Of a DNA stretch of 47,181 bases, positions 33,974 through 45,197 are shown in pieces (within the stretch, counting starts at the first letter, position 1; every line of letters starts with the position of its first letter). The translations under genes were made by a program, and so were the position numbers. Under the pieces are notes generated by a model that saw only the letters and a program-made list of their open reading frames with translations, had not been told where the DNA came from and did no database searches. Source of the DNA: Tubiluchus corallicola (taxonomy: Eukaryota > Priapulida > Priapulimorpha > Priapulimorphida > Tubiluchidae); NCBI GenBank assembly GCA_030141605.1, contig JAQGDQ010000951.1, positions 29,947-77,127 of the forward strand, in the 5' to 3' direction.

Positions 33974-34115
33974 AATGCTGCGCTGCTGCTGCCGCTGTTG
34001 CTGTTGTTCCTGCTGCTGCTGCAACTGCTGTTGATGTTGTTGTTGCTGTTGCCGTTGCTGCCGCTGTTGCTGTTGTTTGTTGTTGTTCTTGTTGTTGTTG
34101 TTTGCTGTTCTCAGT
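33974..34115. repeat. (TGC/TGT)n microsatellite
   Basis: Imperfect GCTGTTGCTGCC-type trinucleotides. The Leu-rich frame is an artefact. Confidence 0.9.
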
Positions 34116-34269
34116 ACATTTTCATTTTGTGAAATCATTTACTATAGGAGAAAAATAATTATAATGATCACATCATTCTACATAACATGTTTTTGTATCG
34201 TAACATTAATGCAGTTATGTATTGCTACATCAGGACATAAAGGTCACACATAAAATGCATGCAATGTGT

Positions 34270-34275
34270 TTTATT
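34270..34275 (-). promoter_or_regulatory. polyadenylation signal AATAAA of the sulfotransferase gene
   Basis: A minus-strand AATAAA 15 nt beyond the TAA (34293-34291). This implies a very short 3' UTR. Confidence 0.55.
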
Positions 34276-34290
34276 TTAGGAGAAATAGAT

Positions 34291-35273
34291 TTACCGAATA
34301 TATCCATTTGCTATTTTTAAATCTTGCCGAAGTCGTATGTAGGACTTGTCTTTCATCTGCATAAATTTGTAACCAGCGCGATTCAAAAATTCTCCACATT
34401 GTTTTTCAATCATGAGTATTTCTGATTCAGTTAGTTTGTTCTTCCAAGCGTTTGCTGTTTTTGTAGAGTTCTTACTATTTGTACCAAGTCCACCTTCTCC
34501 GCCTGTCTTCGCTAGGGCATTCTTCTTAAGGTATTTGTCAATATTTTCTGTGTAATAAAGTCCCACGAATTCAAATAGTTCATTTATTTTGTTAATAGGG
34601 TCGTGTGCTATCTCCTCATATTTTATAATTTTCATTACGTCACTGGGTAAATTTAGCCTCATTGCACTCTCATAGTCATCCATCATGTCATAGCATAGTG
34701 TAGATGGATTATCCTCACCATATGCCTCACCAGTGAGATTTTTCATCCACCCCAACTGCATTCTGGATTTTATAATTGCCCTTGGATCTCGAATCATGTA
34801 TAAAACTTTTACGTTATATCTAGGGATATTCAGTAACGCCAAGACGTCTACTACACGCAGGCGAAGTACTTTGTAAACATGGGTGTTGTAATTTTGGCAA
34901 ACCTTTATCCACTGTAGTGGAGAAAGATGTAAATCGCCAGAAGGTGGAGCTGCCCAACATTTCTTAATTCTGTTTCTAAAGTTTTCCTCATCACACCCTT
35001 TTTCCCTAGCCAGTGCTCGAGAATGATAGGTTTTAAGTCTTTTCTGTTGATAGCGTATAAAATTCACCATGTGTTCACCAGTATAATTGCACGAGGCAAG
35101 ATTTTCTATCAACTTCTGGCTCATCACTGTCAAGGGTCCACTACGTCGACCTTTCCCATCTTCTGGACCAAAAATCTGGGCTTCCTCAAACCAGGCAGGT
35201 TCAAATATATAGAACACTTCGGGATGGTTGTTGAAAATGTCACCGACAAATGTAGAACCACTTCTTGGGTACC
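34291..35273 (-). CDS. sulfotransferase exon 3 (catalytic domain)
   Basis: It is 983 bp, from acceptor AG at 35275-35274 to TAA. It starts two bases into the Gly codon of GYPRSGSTF and encodes the rest of the enzyme, including HPEVFYIFEPAWF, SPLQWIKVCQNY and the RDPRAI motif. There is no internal stop. An internal GTG at 35217 is not the start; the frame continues upstream through the PAPS loop to the splice site. Confidence 0.92.
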
Positions 35274-38200
35274 CTGAAATAGAGCATGAAAAGAGTTATA
35301 TTTTATATTTGCACTGACTTATTGAATTGAGTGGACTACCACCACGCGATTGGTTTAAATTTATTGCTTCAACGTGGTATATACACTAAAGTCACTAAAG
35401 GTATATATATATATATATATATGTAAAATTAACATCGAAGTTTTTATGGCATTATTATGATTACGCAAATAATTCATAGTTATAATCTTTACCAATTAGT
35501 TAAAATTAATGTTTAACTTACTCGACAGCGTTGTGTGTCTTTCGTGTATATTTTGTTCAACAAGTATAATGTATAATATCTATTTTATATTTGTATGTGG
35601 CACACAGCATTATTTATAATATTTCTCCAGTAAAGCTTTTGCCAAAATAATTAAGCCAAGTTTTCTTAGGGTTAAATGAGATACTCCATTCTATACCATA
35701 TTTTTCACAGATTTTAAGCATTTCACGTAGGTTTCTACATGACCCTGACAACAAGGCAATGTCATCAGCATACATGACAGTGCCTACAAAATTATCTGTT
35801 ACATAACAACCGTAACCAGCTGAATGCAATTGACGTATAAGGTCGTCTGTATATACAGCATATAAAATCGGTGATAATACACCTCCTTGTCTGACAAAAT
35901 TGGGTACTATACCGATCTTGCCGTTTGACGCAGCCCGTAAGTTTACTGTACCAATTCATTAATACGTTAACAAATATCTTGGGAACCCGTTTATCTAGCA
36001 GTTTTATAAACAACCCTCCGTGCAGTACTCTATCAAAAGCTTTGGAGGCATCTAGAAATGCGACATGTACAGGATTATTTCTTGCCGTGAAAAAAATTAC
36101 AGTTTCTTTTATAGCTTTTAAAACCGAATTGTAATTCGTCACTTTCTAAGCAATCTTCTAAGCCGAATGTTGCCAGTAAAACAGATTCAAATAATTTTGA
36201 GATAGTTGGAGATAGAGTCACTGCGCGATAATTACTGAAATCTGCTTGGTCGCCATTGTCATCTTTAACAACAGGTATAATTATTCCTTTCCCAAAGTCA
36301 TTGGATAATAAATTTTGCAGGTATACATGGTTTTTATTCTAACCATGCATATTAAACGAGCATAATGATAGATGATTTGTTTCCCCCATGAAGTGCTATC
36401 TTTTTTCTGTATAATTTCACGTTTTTCTGTCCTCCACAGCTGCAGATCGTTGTTCCCGGGGCTTGAAAACCCACCTCCGTATTGCAACCTGTTCGGGCCA
36501 CAAGTCAGGATCCATAACATCATCTTTATATTTCTCTTCACACCGTCTGAAGCTTCTATTTTAGACGCAAACATGTAGCATTGATCTACCTCGATGTCAT
36601 TTTCATTTAAAAGTAACCAATAAGTTCATCTTTTGTTGTATCAGCCTGTAACCGACTTACGAAAAAGTCTTTCGCCTTTCTTGTTTTTCAACTCCCCTCA
36701 GTATCGTACTTATCGTACTAGCAAATCCAACATCACGTTTTCTTGAGCAGGTCACATTCGAAATTTTCCGTTTTTTAAGATTTTTCACTAAACTCCATTT
36801 CTCTATGTTGCCCGTAGCAATGTCTGCATATGTTCTTTGTGAATTAACGAATAACATATTTGTATTGCGATTATCAATTGAGCTTCCATGTTGGTTAGCG
36901 GATATGCACAGCAGCGGTTTCTGTGCTACGGTATATTGAGTTCGCTGACTGCTTGTCGAGCTGCCTGGCTCCTCTGCACTGAGTTCGCGGACTGCTTGTC
37001 GAGCTGCCTGGCTCCTCCGCACTGGTTCTCATTTCGTTTTTCTCTAAGGTTTTGCTTATTAGATTCACTTTGTCTTTTAATAACTTAGTATCTAGTTGTT
37101 GCGGAGCTATAATTGGTAGCCGTGCAATTTTTGCTGCAACAAAAGTCGCTAATTCATCTTGCACATTCCGGGCAATAAACTCATATAGCGTTAAAATATC
37201 TTCCACTTCTAATTTACATTTACTTTCACCTGATCTCCGAGATATTTTTCTAGGAATTTTTTCTTTCATTTCTTGTGTAATCTTTGCAGCCGTAAGGGCA
37301 TAACTATACAGCATGTTTTTCGCTTGTTCTATTTCTTCCTCTTCGTAAAAGTCTAATATGCAAGCCCTTATGCTTTCTACTGGATCTCTGCCAAACATGT
37401 TTTATATTAAGAACAAACATTCATTGATGATCACTTCACTTGCAACAGCAACGTTAGTTCCTTGACTGCTATTCATTGTGCACAAAGCTCTGGCACTGGA
37501 GTTAATCACTGTGGTTAATCACCATAAAACCCCTCCACAACTACCTGTCTTTGTTTGACTTGATATGAAATGTTATTTTCATCAATTAAGAAAGATCTGG
37601 CTCAATAGCGTTACTGATTGCATGTGCACAATCTGCATCCAATAATACACTTTCCAGTATAAAATTTTTCAACTTTTCTGCAAATTTTCACTAATAGTAT
37701 CTCTGTTTTTCAAGACCGATAATCAAGTTGTCCACAATCAGATAACGCCTGTCATTCACTTTATTTGGATTGATTACTTTATATTTTTAATTAATAGTGC
37801 AACCATGATTGGTTGTGTCTGGCCTATGTATGAGGAGAGTGTGTGGCGATGGCGTGCACGATGATTGGTTGTGTCTGGCCTATGTATGAGGAGAATGTGT
37901 GGCGATGGACGTGCACGATGATTGGTTGTGTCTGGCCTATGTATGAGGAGAATGTGTGGCGATGGACGTGCACGATGATTGGTTGTGTCTGGCCTATGTA
38001 TGAGGAGAGTGTGTGGCGATGGACGTGCACGATGATTGGTTGTGTCTGGCCTATGTATGAGGAGAGTGTGTGGCGATGGCGTGCACGATGATTGGTTGTG
38101 TCTGGCCTATGTATGAGGAGAATGTGTGGCGATGGACGTGCACCATGATTGGTTGTGTCTGGCCTATGTATGAGGAGAGTGTGTGGCGATGGACGTGCAC

Positions 38201-41200
38201 GATGATTGGTTGTATCTGGCCTATGTATGAGGAGAATTTGTGGCGATGGACGTACACGATGATTGGTTGTGTCTGGCCTATGTATGAGGAGAGTGTGTGG
38301 CGATGGACGTACACGATGATTGGTTGTGTCTGGCCTATGTATGAGGAGAGTGTGTGGCGATGGACGTGCACGATGATTGGTTGTGTCTGGCCTATGTATG
38401 AGGAGAATGTGTGGCGATGGACGTACACGATGATTGGTTGTGTCTGGCCTATGTATGAGGAGAATGTGTGGCGATGGACGTACACGAACGACAATCAGTC
38501 TGTATAATTTCATTTCAAACACAAAAAATTCTTTTATCGTTAATGTTCATCTCTGCACACACCATAATATTATGCCTTGCTTTTCTTGTCTAACCCCTTC
38601 CCTTATCAATGTTGTACTTAATATATTTTTTCGGCAAACATTGAAGTATTTTTTGTTGGAAGAATTAGTATTTTGGTACGCCAACTTGTTATTGTTTGTT
38701 TCCTATTGTTGTATGTACTTTACTTTTTGTGAGAAGCAATAAACTAAATGTAAACTTAATTAAGTATAAACTGTACTTAAACTTAACTAATAATAAAATG
38801 AACTTTCTCAAGCAGTCCACATCATTTCTTTTTGCGTGTTGAAAAAATGTGGCTGATTTACAACTAGAATTAGTCTAAATAACACAGATTAATTCTAAAA
38901 TGACAGTGAATAAAATATCACACAACTAAAAAACAAGGAAACAGAGAGAAAGGGCACAACGTTTCAAACTGTAGTTCCTGTTCAGGTTAACATAAAAAGA
39001 CAAAGCGGGGAAAATTACGGAAAACTACAAAACAAATTTTCCTTGCAGCTTTTTATTTAGGTCACTAACTTGAAAAGGATATCACTCTAAAAAAGACGCA
39101 AGCACGTAGAAAAAACACATCAGCAGATCGTTGTGCAGTAATATGTCACAAGTAGAAATGGCACAAGTTAAAATGGCAAGGTAAAATGACCTGGGGGGAA
39201 AATGGCACAAATTGAAAATAGGAAGAATAAAAATCACATCAGCGGCTGTTCGATACGTTGTGTCGTTTCTTTCTCTTTTATTGTTTTTCAACTGTTCTAA
39301 TTTTATTTATAATATAAATAGAAAGCAATTAAATTATTTGCCACATCGCAATTCTTCCTGATGTTACTGCCCTAAGTACCAGCAACTGCGTTATTTCTTC
39401 GCAATTGACATCAAACACATTGGTCTATCGTACAGCCTCCGCTGCAACGTAAGCACGCTCAGCAGCATTCGGGACAACAGCTCACGCTGGACAACAACTG
39501 TCTAATCTAATCTAAACTAAACAACATGACAGTCACAACTAATGTCTAATAAGCAGAAAAACTGATTGCATTTCTTTCATAAACACAAATTTGCAGAGCA
39601 GCAGCTATTTTAACACGAAATTAATACTTCAAGTAACCAAAAATGACTTTTCAATTTAAACAGAATGTAGAGACAAGGTTTCAAGCCACAACACAATGCG
39701 GATGCAAGAGTATTATTATCAAGAAACTAAGCCGGATATTATGGTGGAGATGGGATAGTATTGTGTAATCAAACACGGTTTGGTTTCGTAACTGAAATAA
39801 TTATAGCATATGCTGTTATAAACTGATTTATCTTCGCGGTTTAGTAGCTATAACCCAAAATGCGGAAATAGAAACTCAAAGTTATAGAGTTTAAGTTAGG
39901 TATCTTACCTAAAAATAGAACCATGGTTCTCTTTCTACGACTATGGTATTGTGCTAACCTTCTGGTATCGTCATATGTATTAAGTTCTGAAAAATAAAAT
40001 TTTAAAATCATTCCGTAATTAATAGCTGCATTGGACTTAAAATCAGGTCCTAATTAGTAGACATTGTCATTTTAATCTTAGATATCCTAAGTGTTATTTC
40101 ATAACACGCCCTCTGTTGGTAATTTAGCCACAGTGGCTCAGTTCAGTTTAAACGCAACGTGTTATTGTTATCAGTTCGACTTTTTGTTCTAATTTGCACA
40201 AAATCGGATTTTAGATAACTTTGTATTGTACAAATTTTAATTTAATCGTAATCACTTCTCCAATCTTTTGATAATAGAATATCAAATTTATTGCTCCACG
40301 GAAAGACACATTAAATAAATTACAATTTTTATTTGAGTTTTCTACGTGTTTGGAATTTACAAATTCGTATTATATTTAATATTTCTAAAATAGGCTAATT
40401 CAAAATTTTCTTTCTTATCACCATTCGGGTGATCAAAACTAAGAAGCAGAATATCAATGTTTAGAAGGTCAGAACACTAGAATCTGACAATATGTAGAAA
40501 GCAAATCTTTTATCTACATTTTAACAATCTTTCTAACTAGGAACTACATAAGTAAACTGCATACATAATTTTTATTACGATTTCCGAATTTTCTCTGTTA
40601 GTTCTAAATGTCGAGAACAATATTAAAACTTGAGACCGTGCTTTCAACTCCATGTCAAAAGCAATAATATAATTAGTTTTTATTTTTCGTTAACGCATGA
40701 CATTGAACAGTTTTATCTAAAATTTCTTCTCGGTTTATTATTAGTGTTTGATGTCCATTGCTGTGTCACCTGTATATGTTTGTAGATGGTTGCAAAAATG
40801 AACATGATGATCTACTTATTTACCTTATCAGATCATATCATACAATCTGTGAATAAAAATATATGTGTTAGCAGACGTCACAAAATATTACAAATTAAAA
40901 TTTTATCTTAGGAATTTCTATCACCACACCTTACAGTTTCTTTGTTAAGTTTAGAGATAGCTTAACCTCTTAAGTCCAATGGTGGCTCGTTTATAGGCTC
41001 TGTGTTACTGCAGCACTCCCTATTTTTACTCATTACCGAATATATTCAATATAATGAGTCTTTTTCCTTTAGTTCATTTTTTTATACTTGTGGGGAACAC
41101 GTGATGGAAGTACAATTTCCTTTACAGCTCAAGCAACGCGGTGTTTGGCTACTGTGAGCATGCGCTTGTGTTTGAGATAACACGCTGAACACTAGCGTCT

Positions 41201-42211
41201 GCTGCTAGGCAGAAAAGTTCTGTGTCTAACACAGTAACAATTGTGTACCGTCATATTCTTGCATATGATAAAGTATAAACTTAATGTATGTACTTAAGAA
41301 GAATTATTTAATAATGGATGCCTTGCATCCACAAGAAATAAGTTCTATGACTGTACGTGAACTACAACAGCTTAATTTTTTACAGTTGTCTGTCCATAAG
41401 AAAGTTGCTGTTGCAGGACTACAGAAGTAATTATGTACTCTTTCCTTAAGTACTTTGTACAGTTATTTATACAAAGTGTTCTTGACAAACTGCTCGAAAT
41501 CGTTCGCAGCTTATTTTTAAAACTGTACTTTAATTCGAAGTCGTATCATGAGGGTAGAGAAAACATTATTACAGCAACATGTCAGCCCTGGTTCGTATCA
41601 AAACCGGAGCTTCCTCGCTAACCTGTTTAGGTATAGAGAAAATAGAGAAAAGCCAGCCGTGACGTCATATTCCAGTACATATTTTTATTTGTTTTTTTTT
41701 TATTTTTAACACAAAGCAAATAGTATATTGTTTATTTCGGAAATGAGTTTCCGACACCAAAATAATAGAAAAAACTGTAAAGTGGAGATTAATATTGAAC
41801 AGACCAACATGTAATATTGTAGCATTGCACGTTGGAAAGCTGTGAAGCATTCTTAAAAATGTCATAGCAGCCATATATATAATAGACGGAATTTCTGGAA
41901 ATACTAAATAGGATATGCATTTAATATCCTATTGTATCCGATACTATCTTATTGTATCCTCTCGGATCCTATTGTATCATATAGTAACCTTTTTGTATCA
42001 AATAGTATCGATTATACAATATATAATATGTATTTTGTAACCATTACAAGTCATAAACAATTTCATCTTACTTTTTCTTACTAAATTTTGTCATACCTGT
42101 TGTAGTTTGGATGCTGATAGTCTTATATGAATACTGACCAAAAAAAGTCACCACCACAAAAACAGTCACTATTCTAGCCAACCACAGTCTCCGCCGTTCG
42201 ATTTTAAACAT
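34291..42211 (-). CDS. Golgi carbohydrate 6-O-sulfotransferase (CHST1-7 type), three exons, 391 aa
   Basis: Joining 42211-42097, 39986-39909 and 35273-34291 gives an uninterrupted 391-aa protein with matching phase-1 junctions. Residues 13-25 (RIVTVFVVVTFFG) form a signal anchor after a basic N-terminus, so it should be a type II Golgi membrane protein. After a short stem, LFLGYPRSGSTFVGDIF (62-78) contains the 5'-phosphosulfate-binding loop for PAPS. VLYMIRDPRAIIKSRMQL (about 221-238) is the 3'-phosphate-binding motif with the RDPR...SR signature. This pair is diagnostic of the GlcNAc/Gal/GalNAc 6-O-sulfotransferase family, which transfers sulfate from PAPS to glycans such as keratan or chondroitin sulfate. 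Length is typical. The acceptor sugar cannot be told. Intron 2 (4.6 kb) holds a LINE and a minisatellite; intron 1 is 2.1 kb. Confidence 0.88.
35400..35422. repeat. short (AT)n tract
   Basis: A pure AT run in intron 2, close to the acceptor of exon 3. Confidence 0.9.
35614..36310 (-). pseudogene. LINE reverse transcriptase fragment inside sulfotransferase intron 2
   Basis: In minus-strand order: FGKGIIIPVVKDDNGD and FSNYRAVTLSPTISKLFE (36300-36180); after a one-base frame change near 36130, FLDASKAFDRV (palm aspartate block, about 36050); then after another change VMYADDIALLSGS (35780-35745) and FNPKKTWLNYFGKSF (35670-35630). These are reverse transcriptase motifs of the CR1/L2/Jockey kind. 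The endonuclease and the thumb are absent. It belongs with the ORF1 remnant just upstream and runs on the same strand as the host gene. Confidence 0.8.
36440..37398 (-). pseudogene. LINE ORF1 (Gag-like) remnant inside sulfotransferase intron 2
   Basis: An ATG at 37398 opens a 167-codon frame with a helical Glu/Lys-rich N-terminus (FYEEEEIEQAKNMLYSYAL). It is then thrown out of frame by a 43-bp tandem duplication. The second frame continues with TYADIATGNIEKWSLVKN, and after more shifts FVSRLQADTTKDELIGYF and a DPDLWPEQVAIRRW block near 36500. The FVSRL...WPE(G/Q)V pair is a pattern I know from ORF1 proteins of invertebrate L2/CR1-like elements. Only about 150 bp separate its end from the reverse transcriptase core, so the endonuclease region has been deleted. 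Confidence 0.6.
36938..37023. repeat. 43-bp tandem duplication (two copies)
   Basis: GAGTTCGCTGACTGCTTGTC at 36938 recurs at 36981 with one change, and the rest of the unit also repeats. The length is not a multiple of three, so it shifts the ORF1 reading frame. Confidence 0.9.
37399..37804. other. spacer between the ORF1 start and the minisatellite
   Basis: About 400 bp without open frames, likely 5' UTR of the LINE if the array belongs to it. Confidence 0.4.
37805..38486. repeat. minisatellite, 12 units of 57 bp (two units of 56)
   Basis: Units begin ATGATTGGTTGTGTCTGGCC at 37805, 37861, 37918, 37975, 38032, 38088, 38145, 38202, 38259, 38316, 38373 and 38430. The first and fifth units lack one base (GGCGTGCACG for GGACGTGCACG). 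Divergence between units is only a few substitutions (G/A at AGAGTGTG/AGAATGTG, GTGCACG/GTACACG). On the minus strand every unit carries AACCAATCA. It lies in intron 2 of the sulfotransferase gene, upstream of the LINE ORF1 start. Confidence 0.97.
38490..39908. other. remainder of sulfotransferase intron 2, 5' part
   Basis: AT-rich. At about 39146-39215 there is a loose repeat of AAATGGCACAAGT/AAATGGCAAGGT words. No coding sequence. Confidence 0.55.
39909..39986 (-). CDS. sulfotransferase exon 2 (stem)
   Basis: It is 78 bp. The acceptor is TTATTTTTCAG before 39986 and the donor is TTTTTAG|GTAAGATA after 39909. It encodes LNTYDDTRRLAQYHSRRKRT then MVLFL, and the last base begins the Gly of the GYPRSGS loop completed in exon 3. 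It is too short to be found as an open reading frame alone. Confidence 0.85.
39987..42096. other. sulfotransferase intron 1
   Basis: AT-rich, with no open frame of interest. At about 41920-42010 there are degenerate repeats of TATCCTATTGTATC words. Confidence 0.6.
42097..42211 (-). CDS. sulfotransferase exon 1 (start codon and signal anchor)
   Basis: It is 115 bp. ATG at 42211-42209 encodes MFKIERRRLWLARIVTVFVV and on to TTT. The donor is CAACAG|GTATGA after 42097, phase 1. The basic-then-hydrophobic pattern is the classic type II anchor. Codon phase matches exon 2 exactly. Confidence 0.82.
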
Positions 42212-43583
42212 GGTGATTAGTAACACAATAATGCGTTATTAAAATAATATCTATAATGGAAATATAATACACTTTTGAAAGTTTTTTTATAAACATCTTA
42301 ACGCTTTTAAAAACTAAAATAATCTTCATGAAAAAATTCTCTCATTAAACCAAAACCGGATCCAATCTTGAACTGTAGATCAAAACAATTTAAAATATTT
42401 AAACTGTTTGAAATGTTGAAAGGAAACACTGTCTGTTTTTCAAAAATGTCTTACATGAAAGAGTCATTACCACACGAACACAATTTCACGCGCCACTAGT
42501 TGCTCGCTGTTACATGCATTTCGCCATTCGTTAGTTAGACGGGCACCAACGCCTGCATTTCAGAAACGCATTGCGCAAAAAATAGATGTTGTACCTTCCT
42601 GTTCAGATGTGTTATTTAGTAAGGAACTGCACACATTCGACAGCTCATGCATCAGTACAGCAGTAAATTTGAAATTTGATTTTTTTCTCATAACCTGCCT
42701 AGTTTTAATGCAATGCATCGAATATCTTGCAGTAACACGGGTCTTCAGTTTTTGGTTTTACACGATCGTGGAATATTTTTGCTTTTCAATAATTATGTTA
42801 GTTTATGATGTCATTAATAGTTGGGCTCGACCGCCGTTAATTAAGCTTTTAATCTATTATTAATTACCATAAACGCTCTTGCAGTATTAATTGTGTTAAA
42901 ATGTATACTTTTATCGGGCTTGAAAATTGGGTAGTGTATGAAAAATCATTCTATTTTCCTTTAAGCTTTATTGAAACCTAAAGATACTTTATCACGTGTA
43001 ACAAGATGACTACAATCATAATTAATGCAGTAGATTTTTAACAAACCAAACGTAATCTTATAAGACATTGGAAAAACCCTTGTGATGGGGTAGAAGTTTT
43101 TATCGATTTGTGAAGCGTTGTGAATGGTATAAACAATGATGTTACATAAACAAACAATGATTGGTCACATTAACAGAATGTTCCACTCATCTGCATTCAC
43201 CCAGAACAGAAGAAACGTTGAAACGTACGCTCAATATAATAACATTAAAATAGTAGGCATAGTGTGAAATTAAATCTAAGATCCTGGGTATTATTTTGCA
43301 GTTTTTCTTCTTTTCCGGTTAACGTTAAATCTGTCTGTTATGATTAGTCAGCACTTAAATGTGTCGGTGGGTGTGAACGTAGGTGTGCGTGAGTGTACGT
43401 GTATATGTGTGAAGTGTGGGTGTGTATCACAGTTTTGTTGCATTTTCTAAAACCTTTAATAATTATAAGAATTTTTTGACAAAACCAAATGTAAAACGAA
43501 CAACCGTGATGTTTTGAGTCAGATGGCGGGTAGTAGTGTGGTGTGGTGTGAAATGTTGTCGTCAGTTTATGCGCAAAATCTTA
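42212..43583. other. 5' flank of the sulfotransferase gene
   Basis: No clear TATA box or CpG island can be assigned. The 84-aa plus-strand frame at 42609-42863 shows no domain. Confidence 0.45.
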
Positions 43584-43748
<165 letters not shown>

Positions 43749-43852
43749 GATCTGGTGCGCCGCTTTGAGCAGGAAGCGAAAAACTTACAAACAAGTTGCT
43801 ACATAAACTAGAAAATGAAACGTTCTTGAGGAGCGAATTAAGCGAAAAACAC

Positions 43853-43866
43853 AAAACACACACACA

Positions 43867-43928
<62 letters not shown>

Positions 43929-43953
43929 AGTATATATATATATATATATATAA
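43853..43953. repeat. compound (CA)n(TA)n microsatellite
   Basis: CA from about 43853 to 43922, then a TA run to about 43953. With the GT tract at 43584-43747 it forms two complementary arrays about 105 bp apart. Confidence 0.97.
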
Positions 43954-44200
43954 GTTATATAAGTTAAATAGTATATGTGTACGTAACTGCTTAAAATTTG
44001 TGTGTTATGTATGCTATACCGTTGGGTTTATAAATCAAAGTTTGATATTCTGTCTTTAGTTTAAATTATTGAGTATAACTTGTTTTATTGTATACTTACT
44101 AATGCAGTTATATTTTTATAGCTTATGTATGTATTTATATCTTTGTAAATAATGTATGTATTGTGTGTATTGTGTGTATGTATTGTGTGTGAATTGTAAC

Positions 44201-44262
44201 TGTAATTACCCAAAAACATGTTAAATGTATATATACATTTAACATGTTTTTGGGTAATTACA
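44201..44262. repeat. 62-bp perfect palindrome
   Basis: Arms of 31 bases, 44201-44231 and 44232-44262, are exactly complementary with no spacer. The left arm starts TGTAATTACCCAAAAACATG and the centre is TATA|TATA-like. The next base pair outward fails. It can extrude as a cruciform or fold as a hairpin. Confidence 0.95.
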
Positions 44263-44283
44263 TCTAAGTATATATATATAGTC

Positions 44284-44790
44284 GTCGGGGCTATAGTTAA
44301 ACGAACTGTACATCAAACGAAATGTCTCAAGCCGCAGATTTACCATTGGGGGTATTTTTATTTTTCGAATCGGGCCTATCCGGAGCAACGGGGGCTGGGG
44401 TGGCGAAAACCCCACAAGAATAGCCATTTTTCGTCCGTTTTTTGCAAAACGTATTCCTCTTATTTTCAGGGAATGATGAATACGGCGGGTACAGTTACAG
44501 TAATGGTTAGACAGTTCGCTCAATGGTGGATATTATAGTCATAATGTTTAGAATTCGCGGCAGGCTTATGGCTTTCAACAACGGACGTTTTCTTGGGCTC
44601 ATGCGCCCATATTTTACGAAAAATTGCACCACCAGCCTCCAGAAAAATTCAATTTGTGCAACAATTCTGAAAAGAGTACGAAACAGTCTACAAATTGAGA
44701 AAGTTTCGCTAGGAGAGATGTTCACTAGAGAAAGTGTGAGGGGTGTATTTTGTATTTCTTTTTTAACCCCAACCCCCCAGCGTTGCACGC
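44284..44790 (+). repeat. repeat family A, copy 3
   Basis: The blocks CATCAAACGAAATGTCTC, TTTTTCGAATCGGGC, GGCGAAAACC, TTTTTTGCAAAACGTATTCC, TTTAGAATTCGCGGC and ACGGACGTTTTC follow the order of copy 1. It starts about 20 bp after the 62-bp palindrome. Confidence 0.65.
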
Positions 44791-45197
44791 TGTTTGGAAC
44801 ACCAATTGTCTTTGACTTTGAGAAATTACGTGGCTGTTCCAGGCATTGTCTTCACCTACCGTTCTACAGCGTTATATGTTGTATATCATTGTATATTATA
44901 AGTTGTAATCGATGCATAATGCGATTTAATTACTAAGCATCGTCTTGAACTTGGTAAACGTTTTATACCACAAACTAAGCCTAATGATTCCAAACAGGGT
45001 AGCAACCACATTGCACGTTGGAATGTTCAAATCAAACTTTTATGTTAGCGGGCTTTTTTGTTGCCCTGAATCTGGTATGAAAATAACAAGCGGAGACAAG
45101 GTATAATAGCTGATATAAATTGTAAGACGCGCAGTCAGTACCATCATAAATTTCGCCAAGTAATGCGCAATCAAAATTTTCGTGATATCCCTCCTTT
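44791..45197. other. spacer between families A and B, nothing recognised
   Basis: No gene or repeat with support. Confidence 0.5.

Noticed and set aside
35217-35217. GTG as the start of the sulfotransferase
   Set aside because: The frame continues upstream through the diagnostic PAPS-binding loop to a splice acceptor; animal genes rarely start at GTG.
35023-35277. 84-aa plus-strand frame
   Set aside because: Shadow of the sulfotransferase catalytic exon on the opposite strand.
37824-38522. 232-aa minus-strand and 145/147-aa open frames with 19-aa repeats
   Set aside because: The 57-bp unit is a multiple of three, so several frames on both strands stay open at once. The 56-bp units shift the frame mid-array. 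No start context or flanking coding sequence supports a protein.
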